From assembly GCF_905220365.1 (NCBI RefSeq), contig NC_061133.1:7678171-7742170 (forward strand): DNA of 64,000 nucleotides, written 5' to 3'. How positions within the stretch are numbered: position 1 is the first letter of the stretch; each line of letters starts with the position of its first letter. Positions 11,501 to 23,931 of this stretch are shown in pieces. The position numbers and the translations under genes are program-made. The stretch is from Vanessa cardui. Its lineage: Eukaryota; Arthropoda; Insecta; Lepidoptera; Nymphalidae. A model generated the notes under the pieces. It saw only the letters and a program-made list of their open reading frames with translations, did no database searches and was not told the origin of the DNA.

Positions 11501-14500
11501 AACAATGGGCTGTAAATGCTTCATTTTTTGCATAAAACTGCTCCGAGTTCAAGAAACTGGTTCTAGTGCAAAAACGATAAAGAGACTAGACATGAAATAT
11601 TTATACGATGCATTATCATATTACACGGGAATCGTGGTCATAACTTTGAAAATTATATACTTCGTTTTCACTAAGAAACCGCACAAGAAAAAAAAAATTA
11701 AACAAAACGTTCGTGTGTCAGAGACCGGTAGACTTTAACCCTTACTGCGAAGCCTATAAATTGCGTACGTAATATACTTAATCTTCTTTATTTGCCAGTA
11801 ACATAAGGTAATTATGATCGAGTATTACTTGTGCGATATAACCCAGAACCATCATTATCCAGGAATGCACTTACACGACGCGAGAGCCATGAATAAATGC
11901 GATTAAAGGCTATTTTAATTAGCTATTTATTACAAATTAAAATAGAGGAGGAATTTTTATGACTTGATGGTTCACGTACCTAATGTGTAGTTCACTTGTA
12001 AACAATATACTAGGCTAGCTACGGTCAACAATGAAATCATGCTTTTCATTATTTTATTATATTTATATTAATAAGGTCCTTTAAAGCGCTTTTACAGTTA
12101 AAGTTTACCTAACATTATATTGTAATTACGCGTAAAGTTTGTGCCAAAAATAGATGTTGGAATCATATGATTAGATACCGCTATCTAGGTTTGATCTTAA
12201 ACAAACTGACTTGCGCCCACCACGGCCGGGGTCAAGTTATGCGTGCAGTACCGACCCACATTTGAAGGATTACAAGTAGCTGCCGAGAAAATTTACCGCT
12301 AACATTGCCATATAAGCTGTATGAATTTTAGGTCGCTACAAGCATAGTATGCTCTTACGCCGACATCTGCGCAAATATTGATTTAGTAAGTCGGAACTAC
12401 AATAGCGGCGGTCGGTCGCGCCCGCGCAACCTATCTGCTGATAGTGAGGGCCATCGACAACGGCACGTCAACATAGACTTTCTTTCTATTGCTTATAGCA
12501 GTATAGTTGCGTACACTCTTACCAGTAAACGTTTGGTAAAAATTTAGTTCAGAAAACGCAAATAAGTTACTACCCACTTGGAGTTTTTAATATTTATAGT
12601 TAGATACGACGAGTCACGCGAAAGTAAAAAAGTTCAGGGATGCTATTTACCTAAATAAAAACAGATTCGAACAATGGGGACCACAAAACTGGAAGACTTG
12701 TAAAAGAACTTCCGAAAACTTTCATAATAAGAATATAATAACGAAAATAAAATACCTAACAAAGACATCACGAAATCATCTAAAAGTATGGTTTTACCCA
12801 TTCGTTATCAAACTAAAAACTTGTAATTGAAATTGGAAATTCAATCCATACGGAAAAAAGTAATGAAACAATTAGGCAATTTGTCTAAATTACATTTGGA
12901 ATGATATTCAAATTATCAAAAGAAAACAAAATATGAATTAAACAATCGAGGCAATTTCACCTCGTATTAAATGTACCGAAATGTTGTAAAATCTTTCCAT
13001 GTCAAGTTTAATATCCAATAATCATAAAAAGAGGGCCTGGGACCGGAAATTACCTTGTTTTACTTATACTCGCTTTATGCAACAAGACGTATTAAATGTT
13101 GTTTTGTACCGTTATGAAGATGCCGCAGTTTACCGTATCGAATCGCGTATTTAATACAGAGAATACCTTAAATAAAACCTTTTACATATTATTAAAATAG
13201 TATCAATATTCGATTTAGGTTGTGTTACTAAATACACTACAGTGGATATAATTGATATCTGAAACGTGTAATGTTTTGATATTACTTGACATGACGCTAG
13301 TCATAAACTCAAATGGACGTTCAAATCGATTTAGATCCATGAAAGAAACTGACTTTCATACATACCTACTCGTAACAATTTTCTTAGATGCAAAATGTAA
13401 TCTAAAAATAGCAATATATGTCTATTAGCACGATTCATACAAAGATAAATCTTTATTACTTAGTTTATTACTAAGGATCACGTTTATAATGAACTTTATA
13501 TTTCTATATTTTAAACTTATAATGTTCAATAATAACATACAATTTCGTAAAGTAATTCCGATGTGCTTATGCTCTCTAAATGCGCTTTGTCTACCAAAGA
13601 TCCGTTGAAACCCGTTACATAGATGCTTTGATTAGGAAATAGCAGTGGTCATTAATTTTCCAATATCATAGGTTGTTTGAGAAGAATGAGATTCTTATTT
13701 TTTTAAATAATTCTACCGAGACTTTCATTTATTTTTTAAGTACATATTATTACAGACTTGGCACTATCAGGCTAAAAGATCTCGCCGTCCATACTCATAG
13801 AAGTTAATATACTCGACTATATTGCACAAAAACGCCCTATGCAGTTTCCTGTGCTTTTTTATGTCTATAAAATTGTAATTAACATTATACAGTGCACAGG
13901 AGCTACTTCTATTACGTGATTTATTCATTTGCTGTCAGAACATACGTATTACTAAACTTATTTGTTAAGTTAAATTAATTTACCAGACGATGAAAAAGGT
14001 TTCTAAAGGTATCTTATAATATGTGTTATTTTTTGCATTTTATTGAAATACACGAGGAGTACGCAACATTGTAGCTCGTGGTCATAGTTGGCTGGCTACG
14101 GACGCGAAAATCACTTATCTTGAGTTTATTTTAATAGTCGCCATCGCATACTACTCACTGAATAAATACCTAATGCTTAATTTTTAGTTCTAAAAGTATT
14201 ATTTCCGTATAGATTTAAAAAATAAGGGCCAGTAAACCATTTACTTACGAACGAAAATATAATTACGGTGTTTTTTTAACAAATGATAATCATGCTTGTG
14301 ATTTATTCGGACAAAAGGTTTAGTTAAGGAAACGTTAAGAGTTACGTCACTTCTTTATATCAAAATACCATAATCGGCTTTTTTTATATTTGAACAGTCG
14401 TGATTAGCTTCAGCATCAAAACACTAAAGGAACAATATGTTTATAAGTATTATTATTACCGGTTAGAAAAACTAGAATAAAAAACGTCTGTATACACTTC

Positions 14501-17500
14501 AAGGTGAAGATGCTAGCACGAAGATCTAAAAGCAATTCAGGGAAGCATTTTAAATTAGGAAGTAGTCGTACCACTGCGAATTAATACATCCAACTAACGA
14601 TCGACTTGGGTAGATTGATGTAATAAGGCTCCGAGCGAGTGGTGCTTCTAGATTGCTATTAGGTATCACTTAGCCGCTGAGGCTATAAATGAGTCCTAAT
14701 GGATTCAATTTTATCTCAGCAAAGTCACGCAAATATCCAGCCGCAGGAGCATTTGTATTTTCTACTTAAAGGCAACTCGGTAGGTTTTAGTGTTTATAAA
14801 AACATTAATGGCGCATGTAATGAGATTGATTGCATTGGCTCTAGATCTTCATTGAAAAAATATCTGATTACGCTTAAATTTTTCGAGGATATTACAAGAA
14901 AAATAATAATGAAAGGTAAGCGAAATACATTGTAATATTAAAAAAAAATACTTTAAATCCACAACCATATTCTTCGTACATATATTTCCACTTAAAACGT
15001 AGTGCCGTTATGGTTTTGTCGCGAACAAATATAAAATCTTGCATTTTGCAAGTGTTCCTTAGTTGTTAGTCACGTGGATTGTTAGTCGACGCTGGTGGCG
15101 CGGTGGCGAAGGTGCACGCCTATCCACTCGTAGGACAATGACATCGCACGTTCATCACGATAAAATAACCTGTACATTACCTATCTGTGCTTATTTTTTA
15201 CCTACATTATGCCATTTTAAAGTAACGATTTGGACAATATAATTTGTCACAAAATTATATCGATTTTGTGATCAATTTAGGACTAAGCACTATACAAAAA
15301 TAAATATTTTAATTGAGCCTGTTTTGTTTTTCAAATCAATGCACCGTGAACTCAAGATGATTGATGAATTTCAGTTCGTTTTCGGGACCACGTTTTTATC
15401 GTTCTTATACGTTTTATCATGCCGAAGTAACACTTTCAAACGGGGATATAAAGACTCAAAACCGCTTTTATTTGAACACAAACAATGGATGTTCATTGCT
15501 AAGTAGTCTCCTTAGTCTCTCACGCTTCGCTCTCGTCTTGGCGTGCGAGGTCCTAGACAAAGTTTGAAGTGCGTGTAACAGACACACCTCACTAACACAA
15601 AGCCATATATATCGATACAAATACTAATTGGTAAAGACCTGACCAAACAAAACATGAGAATTTTTACTTAGTAAATGGTAAAGTGGACATGTCTATTTGC
15701 TTTGTTATTTAGAGAGTGGGTGCCACGAGTCTGGGCACTCAAGAGCTCTTTAGTAAGGTAGCACATGAAGCGCTCGATCTGGCTGGTATCATAAGTAGTA
15801 ACGCTTTTCGGGGCAAATTCTAACTTGACATCGTAGACTATGTATGCTGCACTCAATGGCTCGCAGATATACTTTGTCGCTATTATTTGTCTATGTTTCA
15901 CTTAGTGTGGGTGTCTTTATGATGTTCGTTTGCCTTTATTAAAGAGACAGCAGTGATACGGTTTTGTGTCATGGTAAATCATGATACTGCTCTCAAGAAA
16001 CATAATAAATTTGCTGTACTTATACTGAATACATTCATAAAAATATTTTTGATTTATTTAAGGATATGGTTTTCGGTCAAAATACATTTTTCACATTCTC
16101 GAGGTATTTGTAAAAAAAATATTTTAAGGTAAAAATTAGTTAAAATACTTCTTAATTTTTTACAAGTATCATCATCTGAATATCAAGTTATCTTAAACAC
16201 CAATGTGCTTTAAACGTTTTATTATACGTTGCCTGATATTGTAAATAGGAAATAGATAAATTTCTTGTAGTTCTCAATTAAGCAAAGAAGGTTTTATTCA
16301 AAATCGTTGTACTACCTGGTTTCAATTTGCGGAGGCAATATTATAACAAGACGAGATTTGGCACAGTGACGTCAGTACTTTCACGCCTTATACAAATCTG
16401 ATTGAAATGAAAGAAGATTATATTCTAATAAAAAACTTAGACTGGCAAAAAACCTAAGCTAAATAACATCATAACCTACATTCCTTTTGGTGGCACCGTA
16501 CCGTGCGCGTTGGTGCTATTGAATGTGAATTTTAAACGAACTTCAAGTAGGCCCATATTTGTGTGTTTCTCTTTTATCGGTCATTGTGACCGGCATCGCG
16601 ACTCGGCTATATTCTGATATTGATATTCATGTGGCGACCCGCTCCGAGGTTTCTTACGCACACGACGACGCTAGAATTCCCTTCATCGGAGACCAATAAC
16701 CACGCTATCGTGTAACAGATACAAATTTTCCAACAAGAAAATATATCCAGGCGCACATAACGCCTGTAAAATGAAATAAGTAATCGTCACTTTATGTTTT
16801 AATGTGTAATAATATTATATTTTATAAATATAATTGTACGCTGGACCTGACCATTGTTGATACATTTCATTGTAACCATAAAATCAAAATCACGTCTCAA
16901 AATTGTACGATTACAACGAGCAAGTGAAACAGAAACGGTTTATGTGTTTTTTGCAACATTTTCGTGGTACAGTAACGGTTCTGTTCCTTGCGTCTGTCGT
17001 CGCGACGAGCTTGCTTTCGCGGAGCACCACAATAATTTCAAATATTTTATTGTTTTTTTTCTTATAGGAACAAAAACACTTCAAACTATTTTCAGTTTAC
17101 TTGATATTATATATTCTTGATTAAAAAAATACGTAAGAATTTAAAATTATGTTCCCGAGCTTTTTGACTTATGGCCGGTATTGATAAAAACTGTTGATTT
17201 TGAATTACATTACATGCATCAATGCGGTAGGTTGCGTAGGTCATTGGCACCTGTAAGACCCAGATTAAATTCCTCATAAGTTGCCATTTTCTCAGGAAGC
17301 GGCGGCGCGGCGGCGCGTGGCCGCAACGCCGGCGACGCGTCGCGAGCGCATTCTGTCACGGCGGGACTCTGCGCGCGCATATTGACGCACAGTTTCATTA
17401 AAGCAGACTCACTTAAGTGGTTCTTCAATATTAAGGATATTCGTTTAATATTAATAACGTTCATTGTTCAACCTAACACCGTCAACTAACATTTAAGCAA

Positions 17501-19916
17501 CCTATTCATCTAAGATTAATTTAAATTTAAGAAATTATCAAATAAATACCAGTTATAGCTTTTATTATTTTCATTGCCCATCGTACATAGTAAAGAGCTA
17601 ATGTTATGGACCTTGTTTTTGCATTTGACAATAAAAACTTATAGACATCATGGCCGTTAAGAAAATAGCGTCATTCAGCCACTTAGCTCCCGTCAACTGA
17701 GCGTAATTCCGTAGACTAAATGCAAAACATTTAGATAAAACAAAAGAATCGGAAACTTATCGACCTTGCTAGATCATCTTAGTCACTGAATGCGTTACCG
17801 TAAGTAAATAAGTTAATATAAATAAAAAAATGTTTTAACCATATAAAATGTATAATGAAAGGTAATTTAATAACTTGCGGTTGACCGTGTAATTTTCGTT
17901 TTTTTTTTAAATTATGTTTACAACGAATCGTGAAGTAAAAACATACCGTAATCGATAATAGTTATCTTATCTTATTACTAATAATTTAGTCTATAAAAAT
18001 CAATTTTATTTTAATTTAATGGTAATTTAAACATTTTTAATCACTTAAGTTATTATAAATAAGGAAATATTTTAAAATGTTTATAACTTATCCTCAAATA
18101 TAAAAAAACATTACTATGATTATTACTGAAAAACATATTCCTATATGTATTTTTAAAAAAAGATGGTTCGCATATCAAAATAAAGGTATTGTTCCTACGA
18201 ACCTTAGCGTTACAAAACATGTGATATAGCACCCCAACGCATCTCAGGGGTAAGGGCTGGTAAGCGAAGGGCAACAATGAAACCTTCACCCCGCACTTGA
18301 ACCCGCAGCGCGGAGCTTTGCGCAATGAAGCGAAGCAAAAGCGTCGCTGTGTCCGCAAATTCGTAGCCCACCACTTAAACATAGCTGTGATGGTTTATAG
18401 CAAGCAATATAAAGTAATTGCTTCTAGCGGTGATTTAAAAAAATGAAACTATTAAGATTATATTCAATCCTTTTTTGCCGACTACAGATTGCAGCACTTA
18501 GCTCGAATTTTATAAATTAGCATTTATATTTCAAAATATTTAAAAAAATTATATCATTTATTTATTCAAAAGAATCTTCTCATTTAAGCTTATTTCATGT
18601 TTAAAATTCTAGTTTTTATAAGCAGTAATTTTATCTACCGTTATAGGCAATTTGTTATTATAATTGACAAAAAAATTAATCTAAAAATACATATAACTTT
18701 GAAGTTATATTTATCTATATGTCGCGGCGAGCATCTATTATGTCTTATTACTTTACAAAGACTTTACAGATAATGGACAAAAAACTAACGAACAGGGAAA
18801 ACCATTGTGGCAGGATGGCATTCGATACGCGCTCTTGTGTTAAATTACTGAATTATTTTATTTACTTTTTATGATAACGAAATATATAATTAAATTTGCT
18901 AAAACGAAATATTACACTCAAATCAGGTATTATATTGTTTTTATTTCTATAACAAATTAATGAAATGATGTAAATGTAAATGATTAATATAAATTGTATT
19001 GGTAATCTTAAGCATTATTATAATAAATAATAGATAAAAAACATATCGGAAATAAAGTTAAACGTTTGAGTTTTTATTTGAAAAATTAATTAATTTAAAG
19101 ACTGAAAGAAAACATTGAAAATCGAAAACGTTATATTGATTAATCGTGAAAAAACTACTAATTTATATAATCGTCAAAATAAGTTTGAATTCTCAATGCA
19201 GCTCGTATTTGTAATGCAAAGTATGGTATAAACATTTTGTAGGTACAACATTAAATGATTAGGTGTTAGTGTGAAGTATTGAATCCGCTACGCTCGTTCG
19301 CGGCACGCGGTCGGCGATAGATATGACGGTATTTGCCTACTTTAGTCTGAACTTAATCTATTTAACTCTAATAAATAGCATAAATTATTAATTTACTCCG
19401 AAGGACTCCAACAAATCGATTGTAGCGGCACAAATATGCATTCTCTACACGTTTTATAAATTGTTAAAGACCTTTCATTTTTCCTTGAGTATTGTATTTA
19501 TTCTTTCCTTTTTGTTTGAATTCGTTGATGATTTAAGAAACCAATGACATATTTAAAAACAATTCGTTTCTCAACATTTGTTATTTGTTATATTGAATGG
19601 CGATACTTTGTTAAGTATAAAATTGTTCAAATATTTATAAACACGTTCTAAATACATTCCCTTTTTATATAAACGGTACAAAATAATATTTCTTAAACAT
19701 CAAGGGTCCTTTTGGCGGTAAGTTGGCATACTAAGAAGGTATTTAATCAGTTAACGTTTTAACATAATTAGGTATTACTTTTATGCTTGTTTTACTTTTT
19801 TCAAAGAAAACATTTTAAAACATCACATTCGGCTTTTCCTCATAAATTGTGTTATTTTTTGGAAAAACATTCAGAATTGAAGTTCCTTATAATTTATAAT
19901 TATTTTTTTAACTTAC
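5511..19916 (-). other. Presumed 14.4-kb 5'UTR intron of the tenectin-like gene; mostly non-coding AT-rich DNA
   Basis: No convincing protein-coding exon was seen. GC/CpG-richer islands stand out at about 6410-6520, 7740-7800, 8310-8440, 8800-9060, 10250-10380, 12390-12470, 15085-15150, 16360-16700, 17280-17400, 18190-18370 and 19270-19330. They may be enhancers or exons of unrecognised transcripts. A CRE palindrome TGACGTCA sits at 16367-16374 and a 12-bp palindrome TATGGCGCCATA at 9068-9079. The minus-strand ORFs at 17219-17464 and 18053-18382 lack recognisable motifs. The intron assignment depends on the inferred upstream exon at 19917-20245. Confidence 0.35.
10249..10373 (+). other. GC-rich exon-like segment ending in a CAG/GTACGC donor
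   Basis: A GC-rich stretch within AT-rich flanks is open in one plus-strand frame and ends in CCACCCAG followed by GTACGC, a plausible donor. There is no in-frame ATG at its start (the frame begins with GTG). It resembles a 5'UTR or lncRNA exon more than coding sequence, and could equally be a CpG-rich regulatory island. Confidence 0.2.
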
Positions 19917-20245
19917 CTCACTTTCAGATACAAATTTTCCGCGTTCACTCTGTAGGCAGCTCGGAGTCGCTTAGAGGATATTCGTTAGAGTATAGTGACA
20001 CAGTGGTCCAGCAATAAACAGTTAGTGTTGTTATATAGCGGAGCGTGATGCCTACGGCACGGCCGGGCCGGCACTGACGCGAGGCGGGCGCTCGCCCGAA
20101 GCCGCGGTTCTCGGAGGCTTCGCAGCGCGAGCTTTCAGCGACACACGACCCGCACGCACTTGCACACTGCACTCGCCCTCGTCTACCCACGCGTTGCGAT
20201 TCTTCTCTATCGTCTACTGTTTCGAGCGCCCGACGCGCGTTTGAA
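19917..20245 (-). promoter_or_regulatory. Candidate 5'UTR first exon of the tenectin-like gene
   Basis: Seen: on the minus strand a GC-rich, CpG-rich block ends in AAAGTGAG followed by a perfect GTAAGT donor (19911-19916). A TATTTATA box lies at 20277-20270, about 30-35 bases before the presumed start near 20242-20248. Inferred: this is the 5'UTR exon that splices to the acceptor at 5511. Two cautions apply. The same sequence read on the plus strand gives a pyrimidine-rich TTTCAG acceptor ending at 19927 and a TATAAATA box, so the strand is not settled. Other islands could also supply the first exon. Confidence 0.4.
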
Positions 20246-20269
20246 CTCTGCGCACTGCCCGCTTTAGCG

Positions 20270-20277
20270 TATAAATA
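20270..20277 (-). promoter_or_regulatory. TATA-like box in the 20-kb CpG-rich block
   Basis: TATTTATA on the minus strand is TATAAATA on the plus strand, embedded in GC-rich DNA. A TATA-type octamer in such context is unlikely to be background. Its orientation is ambiguous, and it may drive the minus-strand first exon, a plus-strand transcript, or both. Confidence 0.4.
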
Positions 20278-21237
20278 TGAGGCCCAGTGGCGGGGGCCGG
20301 CGCCGGACCACGACGCATCGCGAATCCACATCGACATAATTGAAGATGCAGCCGGTGTCCTCCCAATTGATTTTATTGCTTATCTATCAGTTACAGCCAA
20401 TTAGCAAAAGCTCGCTTCCCGAACCCTGTCACGACTTCCGTAAACTCGCTGTGAATATTACAGCATAACGTTACATAGATTACCAACACAAATGCTGCCG
20501 TTTATGGCCATATACCCTCGGGAAGAGTATATGTAAGTTCAAGTTTTTAATCTGTTTCCCTTTCATTTTTTGTGTGATAAATTTCCGAGTTTGGACAGAG
20601 TTTCCTAAATTTATCTCCAGACACAAATAATCAGCTAAAAAGTTCTAAATAAGGAAGAATAATAAGAGCTTATTATTGCGATATCCCGATATAGTTGGGG
20701 CCTTAGAACTCAGTTGTCTAGAACTCTTGTGACTTGCCTGACCAGTAGAACGCGTACCTATTGAATTGCACAGACAACCTACGCAATGGATGAACGATAA
20801 CACTCTTTCTATGTATATATGAAACTGGGAGTGAGAAAACAGTACATACCATGAAATACATTAGGAGAGGAAATTCAAATTCTAAATAGACTGTTGTTAT
20901 CATAAGAGTAATAAATTTTGCATTGATATAACTTTCAGAAGCAGTTAACTCATTCAAAGAGGTTTTAATGAATACATTTAAAAGCGTGCGTTTTATTAAA
21001 TCTCTTTTTATATAAAACTTACAGTTATAGCTAAAATTAAATAAAAGCTATAACACAATGCAATATTATCATGATGTTACCTGCGTTAAAATTTAGATAA
21101 AAAGTTATATTAGAACACCTATTGGAGATGTTTAAATCGCCGTAGTAATTAGGTAACATATCAAACCAATTTTATTTAAATAAAATTTAAAATAAAACCC
21201 TTTTTGAGTTATCTTTATTAAAATCTACTTATAGAAG

Positions 21238-21290
21238 ACAAGAGGACCAGAATCGGCAAGAAACTTGCATAGTTGCCTTCCATTGAGGAA
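21238..21290 (+). repeat. Short fragment of a lepidopteran interspersed repeat
   Basis: The phrase AGAATCGGCAAGAAACTTGC matches, with a few changes, the segment I recall from a very common lepidopteran repeat (around 'GAACCGGCAAGAAACTCAGT'). The same family appears to contribute the fragments at 35.34 and 36.47 kb. Only this short piece is recognisable. Confidence 0.4.
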
Positions 21291-23920
21291 GAAATTGACA
21301 ATTATTGTTTTTAATCAGTCTTAAGTTGAAACCTGCGTGTAAATGCAAAATCCAAGCATATTTATTCAAAATATTATTTTAATGAGTAATAAGATTTATT
21401 GATTAATGTTGTCTTTGACACCTATGTGCTAATATAATATTATATTCACGATAACGATACACGTCAGACGCACAAACAGACATGCCTGCATGAGGCAGAC
21501 TTGCTCCAGGAACTCTAATACGAGTAAGTAATGAATGTCTCTTGAATACCAACAACAACTTGATATGATGTCGATGGGCATTCTTGAAAGTTTTGTATAT
21601 TCAAATATAATTAATACCCAGAAAAGGAAATATATTAAGTAAATATACGCAAACTTCATTAGAACTGCATAATATTGGTAAAGTTGAATATATAAAACCT
21701 ATTTATTATTTCAATGCGATTTCTTTATACATTTTTTTCTTATTTCTTACGAAACAGTAAAGAGTAAGGAGGAGGAATATTAATTTGTATGTTTTGATAT
21801 TTATTAAAATGCATCTTTAATATTTATATTGTGATACAGAAATTAATAGCTCATACATAATAACAAATATAGATATAAATAAATTCTACTTTACAAAAAA
21901 CTAGAGCAATACGAACATCACATATTTAAAATTAGGTTAGGTATTTAGTGCTTTATGTAAATATAAAATGCAGAATTGAATACGTAACGTGCGAGTAGCA
22001 GGAGAAATATTATGAATCGCGAAGATGCATAATAAACACTTTACCTAGTTCTTTTCAATCAAAAATGTAAATGTATTCATATAATGTTGTTGTAAAATAA
22101 TAAATTTCACCTTCTCCGAACAAGGACATCCAATCTCGATTTATATGCTCATTAAAAGATAATAAATTAACATCATCAGTGACATTACAATCCATCCATC
22201 ACATATCACGCGTGAACATTAGCTAAACTACATTTAATTAGCCAAAACCCAACGCCTGTGTCTGACAATAGTCGACGGAATTTGATGGTTGTTGCATGTC
22301 ACATAATCACTGAAATTTTCACACTCCACTTTCTCGGAAAATTGTTAATACATTCATGAGTCTGTAAAGGTTTTAAAATATAAACCTACTTTTTGATATA
22401 TATATATTAATTATTAGCCAGTTGTTTAAAGAGATAAATCGATTAAACTTTTAACTAAAAACTCGGAAATATGGTTTAAAATTAACACTTTTATTTATAA
22501 CGTAACTGTACAAATTTAATCAATTAGTTAAGATGTGATAGTAATAAATGTAGCTTCATTAATTAAGTTACCGATTAAATTAATAGGTAATATTTTATAA
22601 CGTGAACATTTTAATTATTTTTTTAATGTTTATGACTTGACGTGGTCAACTAAGGCCAGTGACACGAGCAAGCGCCGCATTTTTAGAGTGCCGCAAACGA
22701 GTCTAAACGGATTGCTGCTTCCGCTATCAGTTCTTACTTATTTGTTTGTCTGTATCGAAACAAATTTATGTACATATACGTATATATTTTCCTTTTATGA
22801 ATATCTTCTTAAAATATAAAACAATTGTTGTAGAGGGAAAAGAAAAACAAATTACTGCTATATATTTTATTTTGGATATGTTTGTTATTTTAATCATGAA
22901 AAAAGTAAAACTGACCATAATATTAAAAAAATAAAAGCTAAAATTTTAATAAACATAAACTAACGTTTATACTAAACTACTGTATAAAAAAATACAGCTT
23001 TGAACATTGTTATAAATTAACGTAATATTTAACAAGTGAGTAATTGTTCTTCTGAATGCCTTATTACCTACATTATTTATTTAAAGTCCTCGCTGTAAAT
23101 GAATCTCAAGTGTGTTAATATAATAAATAAATAAATGATACAGAACCCGTATAGCATGTGGACGCTAAATCTGTTGTTGTTTATACCTAATAATTAAAGT
23201 GGACTCAATCGCAACATAACGGCCACAAGCATTACTATGCTAATTTATCGTTAGGGTATTTTCATGACATTCGCTGTGACATGATTTTTTTTAAGATCTA
23301 ACTGTAGCAGAAATATGATTGATAGTAAACCATTTAAGTATGCTACTTTGTTGTGTTCCATGCCTCTACAGAGCCAGTTGTAGATATGTCTGGGTACTGG
23401 TTTATTCATTGGTGTGCAAGCCTCGACAGTCTCGATCTCAGGATTACTTGTATGATATATTACTTGTATATTAAAATAGAAGCTATCGCAATAACCATTA
23501 CGATACTGACTACTTTAAACCTCTACGATACCGTATAAAAAGAAAAAATATATATTAGACGATATTACGAGCGGTCTCCGTTCGTTTACAATGTCTTATG
23601 CTAATTATGTCATAAATCAATATATTATTATCTGCTTACTGTAATATAAGATTACAAATTGACTTTTCTTATTCTATTCGTAAAACAAAATGAAGGAATG
23701 TTTGATATTACTTTATACATTTTTGATAAGACACAGTGGCTTACATATTAACATAAACAAATATTTTACCTAGTCCCCCAGAAACCAACGAATAAATCAT
23801 GATTAATAAATACCACCCCACATCAGAATCACATCGCTGGAAACAACGAAAATAGGATATAAAAAATGCAATTTTCACCCCTCAATATTCTTGTAAGGAT
23901 GTACCTAAAATTCGGTGAAA

Positions 23921-23931
23921 GCGCCACCTGC
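23921..23931 (-). promoter_or_regulatory. Candidate CTCF binding site
   Basis: GCGCCACCTGC on the plus strand reads GCAGGTGGCGC on the minus strand, matching the insect CTCF core AGRTGGCGC. It is not within a recognised repeat. A second, weaker match (GATGGCGCT, plus strand) is at 28649-28657. Confidence 0.3.

Noticed and set aside
19945..20337. 130-codon minus-strand ORF across the CpG-rich block at 20 kb
   Set aside because: Arg/Ser/Ala/Gly-rich composition reflects GC content. It would start upstream of the TATA box, and the block reads better as promoter plus 5'UTR.
21930..21945. Telomeric (TTAGG)n repeat
   Set aside because: There are only two adjacent units (TTAGGTTAGG), within chance expectation.
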